Notes: a model not told the origin generated them from the sequence alone. DNA of 64,000 nt from Pectobacterium punjabense (GCF_012427845.1 NZ_CP038498.1:3224001-3288000), one strand, 5' to 3'. Positions 29,637 to 39,324 are shown, counted from the first letter of the stretch. Program-made: numbers and translations.

Positions 29637-32090
29637 TTATTTATCCTCACCCGAAATGCTATCAGGCAGCGCTAACCCCGAGTTTTCCAATACCATCTTC
29701 TGTGGCACGGCCAACGGAATATTTGATGCCCGTAACCGTTTGATGATCTCAAACAACAGGTCGCTTTTCGCTTCCGATACCATTCTCGGGCTACTGACAT
29801 AGCCCGTCACACTCAACACCATACCCGTTGGGTTCAACTGACTGAACTTCACTGACGGTGCTGGTGATTCCAAAATCGCATCGTGGTTGATATAAGCATC
29901 CAGCAACAGGGTTCGGACTTCTTCGGGGTCGATATCCAACGGGAACGTCAGCGCCAGCGTCGCAACCCCAAACGGGTTACCCATGGTAATATTGCGCACA
30001 TTCTGTGAAATGAATTGAGAATTCGGCACGATTACCGTCGAACGGTCGCCTAGTTGAATTTCCGTCGCACGCACATTAATCCGACGGATATCACCTTCAA
30101 CCCCGCTGATGCTCACTGAATCCCCGACTTTCACCGGACGCTCCGTCAATAGAATCAGGCCAGAGATAAAGTTTTTCACTATCTCCTGTAAGCCAAAACC
30201 GATGCCCACCGACAGCGCACTGACAATCCACGCCAGCTTGTTCCATTGAATCCCCAATGTCGCTAAGGTCAGCAGGATAATCAGGATATAGCCGATGTTG
30301 CTGAACAACGTCACCAGCGATGCACGGATTCCACGTTCCAACGTCGTTTTAGGAAGAAACTCGTCTTCCAACCAGCGTTTTGAGGAGCGTAAAACATAAA
30401 CCCCAACGACCAGAAAGAGCACGGCATTAACCAGATGAGCAGGCACGATGCTCAAGGTTTCCAGTCCTTTACCACCCCAGATTTCAACAGCTTTTTGCAC
30501 CAACTCCAGAGGTGTAGTCGTGCCAAATGTGCCGTTTAGTAAAGCAACGGCCGCCATCAAAATTAAAAAAACTTTACCGCCAGCCGACAGAAGCAATGTG
30601 GCTTGAGCCAGATGCCGATCGTCTAAATTAAGCGAATTTTTCATTCGCTTGCCGCTGGCATTGTTGGGAGAGAAAAGGCTTTCGCAGATATCAGTAATAA
30701 ACGTTGAGAACAAATACAGGCAGGAGAACACCATGCCAATCCACACCAGTTCGAACGCCAGGAAACGAGCCAGTGAGATGTAACCGATGGCCAACGACAC
30801 CAGGATTGAGAATGACGTAGCCAATACCGCAAGATGGATAATGCCAGATAGCGTCGAACGCGCTTCCGGCTGCTCCCCTGAATGTACCATCTGCCGGCGA
30901 ATTTGATCGCTTTTCAGCGTGATCGTCCCTGCGGTGAAGGCTAAGAACAGTGCAGATAAGCCGTTCACCATAATGGTTGCCGCTACCGATGTCCCTACCG
31001 TCGCCGTCACTTGTTCAATAAAGCCGAATATCAGAATAATACCGGCGGCAACAACAGGGAACGGCTTCATGGCCTTGGCGACTGGATTAGCAATCGCGGG
31101 TAAACGCCATGAAGGGCGTTGATTTGACAGGAATGCTCGCCCCAGCCCAGCAATCATCGAACAGAAGATGGCCTGTCTCACCAGCGCATCAAGGAACGAC
31201 ACGACGCGTTCTGTCGCCTCGCCATGACGCGTGAACGTAAAATCAATCAAATTCACCGCAATACCGATCGTGACTACGGTTGAAATAACCGATGCTGTCG
31301 CTAAAAAGCTCCGGCGCAAGCGTCCTTCAGGTAACCAGTGGATTCCCGCCCAGGCCAGATACTTTTCCAGATACCGCCGCCCTGCCGAACTCATCGCCAT
31401 TGCAATCAGAATCAGGAAAGCAGAACCGTAACGCCAGTCCGGTTCCCAAGCCACCGTAAAAGCATCGCTTAATTGATCTTGAAAAGTACTCAGGCGGCGA
31501 ACATCCTCGGCCTGCGGCACTATAAGCGGTGCCCAGAAACGCCCGCCCAGAATACTGCCGGAGTTCAATGCCAACTGTGTTTTCAGCGCGCTACGTCGTA
31601 GAGTCACAATTTGCGCCGACAGATTAGCTGCACTGGCGCGTAAAGCCTGAATTTGTTCGATCTGCGCATCCATTTTTGCTTTTTGCGCATTCAGACTGTT
31701 GCGCTTACGCGTCACTTCACTGGTTTCATTAAGACTGGAACCAGACTCTGGCGCGGGCCCTAAAACATCCAACTGAGCCTGAATTTGAGCACGTAGCGGC
31801 GCAACCGCATTAGAAAGCTCGTTGGCGCTATTCACCAATTCCTGTGTCGTGTCATTCAACGCACCAAATTTGCTGTCGTTATTAGTACCTGAAACCTGCT
31901 GTTTGATGCTGTCTAACTGTTTTTGCAGCTTGATCAACTCAGCATCAACATTAATTTTTACTGGAGCCTCAGTCTGAGCGGGCTGTGGGTCTGGATCAGA
32001 ACCCGCATTCGCCGCCGCGGCATATCCAGCGGGCAGCACTAACATCGTCAATAGACAAATGCGTAAAAATGCGGATGAAAGAATGTTCAT
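29637..32090 (-). CDS. Large MscS-family mechanosensitive channel with DUF3772-like N-terminus
   Basis: Inner-membrane channel of 817 aa. A signal peptide (~1-26, ending AAA) leads into a ~160-residue periplasmic part with predicted coiled coils (ELIKLQKQLDSIKQQV, RKRNSLNAQKAKMDAQIEQIQALRASAANL). About ten membrane segments follow. The C-terminal MscS core has the pore helix region SVGIGFGLQEIVKNFISGLILLTERPVKVGD and the beta domain VEGDIRRINVRATEIQLGDRSTVIVPNSQFIS. Such channels release solutes on osmotic downshock. It is single-gene, 5 bp from an IRU-like repeat. The exact E. coli counterpart is uncertain. Confidence 0.88.
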   Translation of the reverse strand: MNILSSAFLRICLLTMLVLPAGYAAAANAGSDPDPQPAQTEAPVKINVDAELIKLQKQLDSIKQQVSGTNNDSKFGALNDTTQELVNSANELSNAVAPLRAQIQAQLDVLGPAPESGSSLNETSEVTRKRNSLNAQKAKMDAQIEQIQALRASAANLSAQIVTLRRSALKTQLALNSGSILGGRFWAPLIVPQAEDVRRLSTFQDQLSDAFTVAWEPDWRYGSAFLILIAMAMSSAGRRYLEKYLAWAGIHWLPEGRLRRSFLATASVISTVVTIGIAVNLIDFTFTRHGEATERVVSFLDALVRQAIFCSMIAGLGRAFLSNQRPSWRLPAIANPVAKAMKPFPVVAAGIILIFGFIEQVTATVGTSVAATIMVNGLSALFLAFTAGTITLKSDQIRRQMVHSGEQPEARSTLSGIIHLAVLATSFSILVSLAIGYISLARFLAFELVWIGMVFSCLYLFSTFITDICESLFSPNNASGKRMKNSLNLDDRHLAQATLLLSAGGKVFLILMAAVALLNGTFGTTTPLELVQKAVEIWGGKGLETLSIVPAHLVNAVLFLVVGVYVLRSSKRWLEDEFLPKTTLERGIRASLVTLFSNIGYILIILLTLATLGIQWNKLAWIVSALSVGIGFGLQEIVKNFISGLILLTERPVKVGDSVSISGVEGDIRRINVRATEIQLGDRSTVIVPNSQFISQNVRNITMGNPFGVATLALTFPLDIDPEEVRTLLLDAYINHDAILESPAPSVKFSQLNPTGMVLSVTGYVSSPRMVSEAKSDLLFEIIKRLRASNIPLAVPQKMVLENSGLALPDSISGEDK

Positions 32091-32415
32091 AAATCAAAAG
32101 GTTCCAAAGTTCGACGAAATAGCGAATTCATCAATAGCCAAGCAACAACCCCAGCACGTGAAAGCTGCCCGCACTCATCCAAAATCCAACGAATACGGGC
32201 ATAGTGTACCAACAGCGTAGGACGCAGAATATGCCTGTTCATAACTTGAAAAGAATTACTGAACGCATCCAGCAGATAAAACTGAAACTTTCATTGCTAT
32301 GTGTCATTCGTGTGGAGCGGGCTCGCAATTGTGCAAAAAATTCACACCAGCAAAAGCAATATTCAGCAAAGTTGTACAGGGATTCACCGTATAACGTAAA
32401 TCCCGCGCCAACCCG
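32091..32415. other. Spacer upstream of the MscS-like gene
   Basis: About 325 bp between the MscS-like gene start and the tRNA promoter. Overlapping frames at 32204-32460 on both strands look like chance. It should hold the channel promoter, but I could not identify one with confidence. Confidence 0.35.
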
Positions 32416-32443
32416 TTGACTCACTGGGGCTTGTGGGTATAAT
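32416..32443 (+). promoter_or_regulatory. Promoter of tRNA-Arg
   Basis: TTGACT (32416-32421) and a perfect TATAAT (32438-32443) are separated by 16 bp, and the tRNA begins 45 bp after the -10. This is a strong sigma-70 type promoter. Confidence 0.85.
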
Positions 32444-32487
32444 CCAGCCCACTGTTGCAACGAGCAACGGTCACTTCTTTGCGTAAT

Positions 32488-32564
32488 GCGCCCTTAGCTC
32501 AGTTGGATAGAGCAACGGCCTTCTAAGCCGTAGGTCACAGGTTCGAGCCCTGTAGGGCGTACCA
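32488..32564 (+). tRNA. argU: tRNA-Arg (TCT)
   Basis: A complete 77-base cloverleaf with encoded CCA. The anticodon arm is ACGGC-CTTCTAA-GCCGT, giving anticodon TCT for AGA codons. The T arm is ACAGG-TTCGAGC-CCTGT. The acceptor stem pairs GCGCCCT with AGGGCGT, so the terminal pair is G1-U72 rather than G-C, and the discriminator is A73. The E. coli argU has G1-C72 and G73. A P4-type integrase gene follows 177 bp later, so the 3' end is the likely attachment site and may have been rewritten by integration. Confidence 0.96.
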
Positions 32565-32741
32565 TTTTAAGTTCTCCCAGACTCTACCGAATTCAACAAA
32601 ACCCCGTTATATTCATTGATACCACTAGGATTTTCTGTCGCTGAGCTCCACCGAGGTCAACCCAGCATACTGGAAATCAAGTCGATGTTGGGGGCCTCTA
32701 TGGGGGCTCTTCTTGTTCAATGACTATTAGGGGCCCCCACC

Positions 32742-33956
32742 ATGCCACTTAATGCTCGACAGATAGAAACCGCCAAGCCACAAGATAAAGAATACAAACT
32801 CACTGACGGCGCAGGCCTTTATCTTCTGATAAAGCCGAATGGAGCCAAATACTGGCGTTTGAAATACCGCGTTACAGGGAAAGAGAAAAAATTATCTATC
32901 GGTGTTTATCCTGATATCTCGCTGGCAGAGGCTCGCCTAAAACGCGAAGAAGCTCGCAAAATCGTCGCTTCTGGTGGCGATCCTAGTGAACAAAAGCAGG
33001 TCGAAAGACAGGCTAAGAAAATCAGCATTGATAACACCTTCAAAGCTATCGCTCTCGAATGGCATGAATATAAGCGCCCTAACTGGTCGAAGGGCTACGC
33101 TGAAGACCTGATGGAAGCGTTTGAGAATGATATCTTCCCTGATATTGGTAAACGCCCTGTCGCTGAGGTTAAGCCGCTGGAAATGCTAACAACGCTGCGC
33201 AAACTGGAAAAACGCGGCGTACTCGACAAATTGCGTAAAATTCGCCAAGCCTGCAATCAGGTGTTCCGTTATGCGATTGTTACTGGCCGGGCGGAAAACA
33301 ACCCAGCATCAGAACTGGCAAGCGCCCTTCCCCCACCAAAAGCCACGCACTACCCTCACCTGCAGCCTGATGAACTGCCAGATTTTCTACGCGCTCTATC
33401 AACTTATTCGGGTAGCAAGGTCACACAACTGGCTACACGTATCCTGATGCTTACCGGCGTTCGCACCATCGAATTACGGCAAGCAGAATGGAAGGAGTTT
33501 GATTTTGAAAAAGGGCTCTGGGAAGTACCGAAAGAACGCATGAAAATGCGCCGCCCTCACCTCGTTCCCCTCTCTGCTCAAGTGATTGATGCGCTGCAAC
33601 AGCTCCAGGCCGTTACCGGGCGCTACAATCTGGTTTTCCCTGGACGTAACGACATCACCAAACCGATGAGTGAAGCCAGTATTAATCAGGTACTGAAACG
33701 AATTGGTTATCACGGTAAAGCGACAGGACACGGCTTTCGCCACACGATGAGTACCATACTGCACGAACAAGGCTATAACACTGCCTGGATCGAATTGCAG
33801 CTTGCTCATGTGGATAAGAACACCATTCGTGGAACGTATAACCATGCGCAGTATTTAGAACAACGGAGGGAAATGTTGCAGTGGTATGGGGATTTTATTG
33901 ATGGGCTGGAGCATGAGGATGTGAAGAAGGTTGTGGTGTTAGGTAAGCGAAAGTAG
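32742..33956 (+). CDS. P4-type tyrosine integrase
   Basis: Site-specific recombinase of 404 aa. An N-terminal DUF4102 arm-binding domain (MPLNARQIETAKPQDKEYKLTDGAGLYLLIKPNGAKYW to about residue 90) leads into a SAM-like core-binding domain and the catalytic domain. Catalytic residues visible are Arg in MLTGVRTIELR, HGFRHT (His-x-x-Arg), HVD in the LAHVDKNTIRG segment and the nucleophile Tyr in YNHAQYLEQRREM. It is complete. Position and orientation, directly downstream of tRNA-Arg, are typical of integrative elements. GC-rich GGGGGC/GGGGCCCCC repeats lie just before the start and could be integrase or excisionase binding sites. Confidence 0.95.
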   Translation: MPLNARQIETAKPQDKEYKLTDGAGLYLLIKPNGAKYWRLKYRVTGKEKKLSIGVYPDISLAEARLKREEARKIVASGGDPSEQKQVERQAKKISIDNTFKAIALEWHEYKRPNWSKGYAEDLMEAFENDIFPDIGKRPVAEVKPLEMLTTLRKLEKRGVLDKLRKIRQACNQVFRYAIVTGRAENNPASELASALPPPKATHYPHLQPDELPDFLRALSTYSGSKVTQLATRILMLTGVRTIELRQAEWKEFDFEKGLWEVPKERMKMRRPHLVPLSAQVIDALQQLQAVTGRYNLVFPGRNDITKPMSEASINQVLKRIGYHGKATGHGFRHTMSTILHEQGYNTAWIELQLAHVDKNTIRGTYNHAQYLEQRREMLQWYGDFIDGLEHEDVKKVVVLGKRK

Positions 33957-34309
33957 GAAAAAAATTATTGGCCGGAATTATTCCGGCTTTCACACTTAGT
34001 CGTGTGTCCACTAATGGTGGATAGGATCAAATATCACCTCTTATCAGGTGGCCAAATTCATTAAACCACTACAACTCGCAAGTTGCGTCAACTTTGTTGT
34101 GTTTGGTGATGAACAGTCAGGCCAGCTCAGTATTGGTTGACACGGGTTCGTTCGTACACGGTTCAAAACATGTCTGCAAAGAGCGAAGCTGACGTTATGC
34201 CTCATAGACAACAGCATGAGATTTAGATAACGCGGAGCGATTCAAACAGTACAATTTTTCTATCAAATGATAAGGTTAGTTTTCCCTAAATCTTCTGAGC
34301 AGGAACGAA
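33957..34309. other. Spacer after the integrase
   Basis: 353 bp with no convincing gene. Around 34009-34030 a CCACTAATGGTGG palindrome occurs within GTGTCCACTAATGGTGG; it resembles an insertion-sequence end but I could not match it to a family. A small hairpin rich in GCCGG/CCGGC lies at about 33971-33988, just after the integrase stop, and may end its transcript. Confidence 0.4.
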
Positions 34310-34777
34310 ATGAGCATTTCAGAGAAACATGAATGGCGTAAGGATAAATACCTGGTAAGTACAGACAGAGAAAAACTGGATGTGCAGGCTATCCATAGCT
34401 ATCTGACGAGATCCACCTGGGCTAAAGGTATTCCTCTGGACATTGTCTGTACCTCAATAGAAAACAGTCTTAGCTTTGGTGTTTTTCATAATGAAACCCA
34501 GATAGGCTTGGCTCGTTTGATAACGGATTATGCTACATTCGCCTACCTTTGCGATGTTTATGTCCTTGAAGAATATCAAGGAGAGGGACTTGGAAGATGG
34601 GTTATGGAATGCATACATAGTCATCCTGTGTTTGAGCAGCTTCGCAGGATCATGTTGTTCACAACATCAGCGCCCTGGCTTTATGAAAAGTTTGGCTATG
34701 AGCCCGTAAATCGGGAAAACTATGCATGGACCATTACCCGGCCTGATATTTATACCAATGGAAAAAAGCCTGATTGA
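34310..34777 (+). CDS. GNAT family N-acetyltransferase
   Basis: Cytoplasmic acetyltransferase of 155 aa. The GNAT fold is recognisable by FGVFHNETQIGLARLITDYATFAYLCDVYVLEEYQGEGLGRWVMECI, which includes the acetyl-CoA loop Q-G-E-G-L-G (motif A), and by the late LFTTSAPWLYEKFGYEPV (motif B). The acceptor substrate is unknown. It is alone in its transcript and is followed by a terminator at 34888. Cargo of the accessory block. Confidence 0.9.
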   Translation: MSISEKHEWRKDKYLVSTDREKLDVQAIHSYLTRSTWAKGIPLDIVCTSIENSLSFGVFHNETQIGLARLITDYATFAYLCDVYVLEEYQGEGLGRWVMECIHSHPVFEQLRRIMLFTTSAPWLYEKFGYEPVNRENYAWTITRPDIYTNGKKPD

Positions 34778-34887
34778 GCTACGCTCATATTCCACTCCAC
34801 GTTGGCTTATTTACTCTTGAGTTTGCAATGTCTTCTTTAGTACGTCAGGTAATGCCCCCTGCGTGATAACTCCCCTTCTCCACGCAG

Positions 34888-34914
34888 AGGCTCCACACGG
34901 TGTGGCCGTTTTTT
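34888..34914 (+). terminator. Terminator after the GNAT gene
   Basis: CCACA and TGTGG arms within a GGC...GCC frame are followed by a run of six T. It ends the GNAT transcript, 111 bp past its stop. Confidence 0.7.
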
Positions 34915-34928
34915 CCTTCTTGCCTCGA

Positions 34929-35231
34929 TTATTCAAACCACAATGAAGAAAGTCCTATAACCATCACAATGCCCATAATTACCTGAATCAAGACGATAAA
35001 AAATGCAAGAACGCCAAGCACTGTGATTTTTCTACGAAGGATAAACGTAGTACCGGAAAGTACAGCGCTGAACAGAATTGTTTTAAGCAGGTAAGCTAGC
35101 GGCACCATTGCTGCATGGCCCGTCTGCACACCAGCCATCCCAATGAGACCAAGAAATAAGCCGCCACAAAAACCCCATCCCCAGAACGTCATCGGCAAAC
35201 TTAGTTGCCCAGTTACCAGCTTTTTCAGCAC
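34929..35231 (-). CDS. Small inner-membrane protein, 100 aa
   Basis: Unrecognised hydrophobic protein with about three membrane segments: residues ~14-34 (TFWGWGFCGGLFLGLIGMAG), ~43-62 (VPLAYLLKTILFSAVLSG) and ~70-95 (VLGVLAFFIVLIQVIMGIVM). A basic LRRKIT loop lies between the second and third, so the loop is probably cytoplasmic. Single-gene transcript between a GNAT and a Nudix gene. No function can be assigned. Confidence 0.7.
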   Translation of the reverse strand: MLKKLVTGQLSLPMTFWGWGFCGGLFLGLIGMAGVQTGHAAMVPLAYLLKTILFSAVLSGTTFILRRKITVLGVLAFFIVLIQVIMGIVMVIGLSSLWFE

Positions 35232-35656
35232 GGCTGCATCCCTTCTATAGTATTAGTGTATTAACAATCATTATCCGCCATGTATCTTCGTCTGCCGCAA
35301 ACATTAATTCCAGCTAAATACGACTTTCGCGAGGCAAAGCGCAGGAAGTGAGAGAGGCTGATGGAGCAGATCTATCGTGCGGATAAATCGGTAAATCCAG
35401 AAAAGAATCTCGCCGTGATTAAGGGTACTGTGCGCATCTGGCAGCGTAAACTTATGGCGTTACCGCTGCCATGCATACTGGTCAACTTCGTGCGGAACTG
35501 ATTTGTTGGTACAAGCCTGTCGAGATTCAGAACGGACTATCAGATTTGATTTTGCCCTAACGGAAAGTGGCTAAAAAGATCACCAGCCGGCGATCAAAAA
35601 ATCTGCCGTATTGACAAATGACGACCCTGGACAGGCTTTCAACCCATCCCACAAAA
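35232..35656. other. 425-bp region with possible gene remnant
   Basis: No complete gene seen. A plus-strand reading from about 35360 gives a short run of protein-like sequence (MEQIYRADKSVNPEKN, then a basic stretch) before stops; it may be a decayed gene, possibly mobile-element related, but I cannot name the family. The remainder is unremarkable. Confidence 0.35.
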
Positions 35657-36064
35657 CTAAGCCCCGATCAGCAGAGGAATCAGATGATTTTCAGTCAAAG
35701 GGGCGAGTTTAATATGATTATGCTGGCTCGGCTCAAACCAGATCACTTCCTCAATTTCTGCGGCGGGTTCAAAATAAGTTCTATCTGTCGATATGCGAAA
35801 GATGTCTGCACATACAATATGCCCAGGCTCATTAGCAGCGATATCCGTAAAACTACCGACCGATACAAGCTCATCAAGTGAAACAATGAAATTAAGCTCC
35901 TCTTTAAGCTCACGCACCAAAGCCGCTTCTGGTCGCTCTCCAGCTTCAGGTTTTCCTCCTGGCTGCATAAAGTAGTGAGTGCCACGTTTCCTCACTAACA
36001 GGCAACGTCCTTTACTATCGGTGATAATCGCCGCTGCAATGTTAATTGCACCTATTGTGCTCAA
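35657..36064 (-). CDS. Nudix hydrolase
   Basis: Cytoplasmic pyrophosphohydrolase of 135 aa. The Nudix box is complete: GGKPEAGERPEAALVRELKEEL, with REL and EE in the metal-binding places. The strand before it (CLLVRKRGTHYFMQPGG) and the tail (EIEEVIWFEP) are typical. Substrates range over nucleotide sugars, oxidised nucleotides and ADP-ribose, and none can be chosen here. It stands alone in the accessory block. Confidence 0.92.
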   Translation of the reverse strand: MSTIGAINIAAAIITDSKGRCLLVRKRGTHYFMQPGGKPEAGERPEAALVRELKEELNFIVSLDELVSVGSFTDIAANEPGHIVCADIFRISTDRTYFEPAAEIEEVIWFEPSQHNHIKLAPLTENHLIPLLIGA

Positions 36065-36312
36065 TACCTTTCCCTCCGTATGCGGTTTATATTTCGCCTT
36101 AAATGTTTATGTTCAACATCTCACTAAACAACAGGCGACCATGAACTCAACAAGGACGCTATGATAAGCAATTACGTGTGTTATGTAACTTCTAAGATTC
36201 ACACAACACGCACCAGAAGCGTCCGTTCCTAGTAAAAAGTGGACTGGTCGGCTAAAGCGAAAACGGCCATCGCATTTGCCACCGCCAACAACCATACTGA
36301 AGAAAATTCAGT

Positions 36313-37365
36313 TCAGTTAATTTCAGCGGGAAGCACGAACTCAATACAACTTCCCCCCAAGGCACTGTCTCTGCAACTTACCTGACCGCCATGCGCCCTT
36401 GCGATAGCATTCACTACAGCCAGCCCAAGCCCTGAGCCATCTGTTCTCGCAGAGCGCACATTATCAGCGCGATAAAAAGCGTCGAATATTGCCGCAATAT
36501 CCTGTGGCGGAATTCCCGGCCCTTCATCTTCCACCGTTATACGAATGTCGCCCTTCACCAAATGGCAGGTAATGAGAATTTTACCGGGAATAGTGTATTT
36601 AATGGCATTACTCAGCAGCGCGGATAAAACCTGACTGATACGAATTTTGTCCACAAAACCAGTGAGTTGATCCGCCTCGATAACCGGTGTCAGGCCTTTC
36701 CTCTCAAGTTCATCACGAAAGAGTTCAACACTGGTGACGATCAACTGATCCATCTGCACGGTTTCACGATAAAGGTAGAGCTGGCCGCTATCGGAAAGGC
36801 TTAACACCCTTAAATCATCGATAAGCCTCGATAAACCTTCAGTCTGGTTGAGTAACAGCAAAAATTGCCGATCGTCTTTCTCAAATACGCCATCCAGAAT
36901 GCCCTGGATCCTGCCTTGTAAAACGGCAACGGGTGTCCTCAATTCGTGAGCGATGGCGGCATTCCATTTCTTCATTTCACTGGACATCACTTCCAGTTTA
37001 CTGGCCATCGCATTGAAATCATCAACCAGTAATGCCGCCTCACGGATTTCCCGAGCACTATGTGTTGCTCTTGCGCTAAGCCGGCCTTCCGCAATCATGC
37101 GGGCGCTTTCAGCCACGGCATTCAATGGAATAATGACTTTTCGCGCAAAAGACCAGGCAAAACCCAACGCGACCACGGAAGATAACAAACCAGAAATCAA
37201 CATCAGAACCCGATCATGGGTAGCGGGTATCCAGCTATATTCATCGTACCCGTCAGCAAAAATGCTGATATAAATCCCGTAAACCCCAGACAGCAGGATG
37301 AGCGTACTAAGCGCCACTTTAGACGTCAGGATGAAGAGCTGATAACGAATGCCGGTTTTCACCAC
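36313..37365 (-). CDS. Sensor histidine kinase, AdeS/BaeS-like
   Basis: Membrane histidine kinase of 350 aa from GTG 37365, which lies two bases after the response-regulator stop behind GGAG; the frame is open to 37434 but would overlap the regulator. Two membrane segments (~12-32 and ~47-68) enclose a very short periplasmic loop of about 15 residues. HAMP, the H-box AIAHELRTPVAVLQGRIQGILDGVF, N-box LLSNAIKYT, G1 EDEGPGIPP and G2 GSGLGLAVV follow. The H-box region closely resembles Acinetobacter AdeS. It should control the divergent efflux genes. Confidence 0.9.
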   Translation of the reverse strand: MVKTGIRYQLFILTSKVALSTLILLSGVYGIYISIFADGYDEYSWIPATHDRVLMLISGLLSSVVALGFAWSFARKVIIPLNAVAESARMIAEGRLSARATHSAREIREAALLVDDFNAMASKLEVMSSEMKKWNAAIAHELRTPVAVLQGRIQGILDGVFEKDDRQFLLLLNQTEGLSRLIDDLRVLSLSDSGQLYLYRETVQMDQLIVTSVELFRDELERKGLTPVIEADQLTGFVDKIRISQVLSALLSNAIKYTIPGKILITCHLVKGDIRITVEDEGPGIPPQDIAAIFDAFYRADNVRSARTDGSGLGLAVVNAIARAHGGQVSCRDSALGGSCIEFVLPAEIN

Positions 37366-37366
37366 C

Positions 37367-38062
37367 TTAGTCTCCAAGCCGATAGCCAAAGCCACGAATG
37401 CTCTCAGGTACAGATGATAACCCCGCTTGTTCAATTTTCTTCCTCAACTTGCTGATATGGCTGTCCACCGTTCGCTCACTGGCTTCGCCCTCCGGCAGGC
37501 AATATTCCAGGATCTCCTGACGTGAAAATACCCTTTTGGGATAGCGAATAAGATGGAGCAGAATTTTGAACTCTGTCGACGTGAGCTGGCTGCCAATATC
37601 GGTATGGGTATTTTTAATCACGACCGTGTGATGATTGACGTTCAGATCGATATGACGCGTACTGAACGAGAGTGGGTTTTTATCGGTGCGGTGAAAAGAC
37701 ATGCGCCTTAAAATGACGTGAATCCTTGCGATTACCTCAGCAGGGTTGAAGGGTTTAACGAGGTAATCGTCGGCTCCTGTCCGCAAAGCCTGAATCTTAT
37801 CGATATCCGCATCCAGCGCGGTTAGCATCATGATCGGCACATCATTATCCCGCCTGATTTCACTCAGTACCTGCCAGCCATCCACATGCGGCATTCGAAT
37901 ATCCAGGATCACAAACGAGGGAGATTCGGCAAAAAAAAGTGAAATCGCTTCAAGGCCATCCTTCGCTCTCACCACAGTAAAACCTTCTTTCACCAGATAA
38001 GCGGTTAGAATTTCTGCAATTTCGTTTTCATCTTCTGCCAACAGGATTTTGATGTTTTTCAT
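37367..38062 (-). CDS. OmpR-family response regulator, AdeR-like
   Basis: Response regulator of 231 aa. ATG 38062 behind GGAG is chosen over the frame start at 38101. The receiver domain has acidic EDE, phosphorylated Asp in FVILDIRMP, Thr in MLTALD and Lys in VKPF. The C-terminal winged helix (LTSTEFKILLHLIRYPKRVFSRQEILEYCLPE...RTVDSHISKLRKKI) binds DNA. It is divergent from the adeA-like gene, with a 134-bp shared spacer where its site should lie, and it is translated just before the kinase. Confidence 0.93.
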   Translation of the reverse strand: MKNIKILLAEDENEIAEILTAYLVKEGFTVVRAKDGLEAISLFFAESPSFVILDIRMPHVDGWQVLSEIRRDNDVPIMMLTALDADIDKIQALRTGADDYLVKPFNPAEVIARIHVILRRMSFHRTDKNPLSFSTRHIDLNVNHHTVVIKNTHTDIGSQLTSTEFKILLHLIRYPKRVFSRQEILEYCLPEGEASERTVDSHISKLRKKIEQAGLSSVPESIRGFGYRLGD

Positions 38063-38196
38063 TTTTGCTCCAGATATCCGCTCATCTTTATCGCTCTCCA
38101 CACCATCTCCACATAGCCTACACTTAACATAAACATATGAATTATATAATCATTATAGCATGTGGTATCTATTTTAAATATCAGGAAATGACGAGA

Positions 38197-39324
38197 ATGA
38201 TGCTTAACAGAACGACGAAAATAAGTGTGTTATCCCTCTTCTGGCTTTTATCAGCCTGTGATTCAGATTCCGAAACCGCCACACAAACCGAAGAGATGCC
38301 GGCCATCGTGAACGTGGAGACACTGGCCGCAGAACCGGTGTCTCGTGAGCAAACTTTTCCGGGACGGGTGGCCGCTTTTCGTATCGCACAAATTCGACCT
38401 CAGGTGAGCGGTATTGTCACTGAAATGAAGTTTAACCCGGGAAGTGAATTAACACCGGGGCAGGCATTATTCCAGATCGATCCCGCACCGTTTAAAGCTG
38501 ACGTAAACAGTGCGGCCGCCGCGTTGCAAAAAGCGCAGGCCAGTTACCGACAGCTGCAAGCTAAAGCCAGCCGCCTTGCGAAGATAAAGCATTCAGGTGC
38601 AGTCAGCGACCAGGATTACGAAGAAGCGCTTTCCACTGCTGAGCAGGCAAAAGCGTCTATCTCGGAGGCGCGTGCCATTCTCGAGCGCAAACAACTGGAC
38701 CTCTCCTATTCAACGGTGAAATCCCCCATCGGTGGGCGGGTTGATCAAAACTTTATTACTGAAGGCGCGCTGGTCAGTGCCAGTGACAGTCAGGCTCTCG
38801 CAACGGTCCAGCAGATCGACAAAGTGTATGTTGATGTTCGACAACCTGCCGCGCAAATGAACGCACTGCGCACCGCCGCAGGCACAGGAGTCAGTGGTGA
38901 AAATGCAGCATCCGCCGCCATTATCTCCGCAGATGGGACACCCTATAGCAACAAAGCACAAATTCTGTTTACTGGCGTCAGCGTTGATGCGGGTACGGGG
39001 GACGTGGTGATGCGTCTGCTGGTTAATAACCCGGATAGAACGCTTTTGCCAGGTATGTATGTTCAGGCAAAAATCTCACGCCTGTTGGATAAGGACGGCC
39101 TGATGGTTCCGCGTGAAGCCGTGGTGCGCGAAGGCAATAAAACGCATGTCTGGCTCAACGATGAAGGTAAAGCGAAATCTGTCGAGGTTGAGCTGGGAGA
39201 AGCCGTTGGCGCTAAGTTCTCAATCACAAATGGCCTTAAGGCTGGTGACCAGTTAGTTGTCAAAGGCATGGGCAGGTTACAGGAGGGAATGTCTCTGCAA
39301 CTGGCACAAGGTACACACCCGTAA
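38197..39324 (+). CDS. RND efflux periplasmic adaptor, AdeA-like lipoprotein
   Basis: Membrane-fusion protein of 375 aa from ATG 38197 (the frame opens at 38137). A lipoprotein signal ends LLSAC, so the protein is anchored to the inner membrane. The barrel-sandwich (FPGRVAAFRIAQIRPQVSGIV and LSYSTVKSPIGGRVDQN), alpha-hairpin (ADVNSAAAALQKAQASYRQLQAKASRL) and beta-barrel parts are intact. It couples the RND pump to an outer-membrane channel. No channel gene follows, so TolC is the likely partner. Confidence 0.93.
   Translation: MMLNRTTKISVLSLFWLLSACDSDSETATQTEEMPAIVNVETLAAEPVSREQTFPGRVAAFRIAQIRPQVSGIVTEMKFNPGSELTPGQALFQIDPAPFKADVNSAAAALQKAQASYRQLQAKASRLAKIKHSGAVSDQDYEEALSTAEQAKASISEARAILERKQLDLSYSTVKSPIGGRVDQNFITEGALVSASDSQALATVQQIDKVYVDVRQPAAQMNALRTAAGTGVSGENAASAAIISADGTPYSNKAQILFTGVSVDAGTGDVVMRLLVNNPDRTLLPGMYVQAKISRLLDKDGLMVPREAVVREGNKTHVWLNDEGKAKSVEVELGEAVGAKFSITNGLKAGDQLVVKGMGRLQEGMSLQLAQGTHP

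Noticed and set aside
34009..34030. Insertion-sequence terminal repeat
   Set aside because: Only a short CCAC/GTGG palindrome was seen, with no transposase or partner end nearby.
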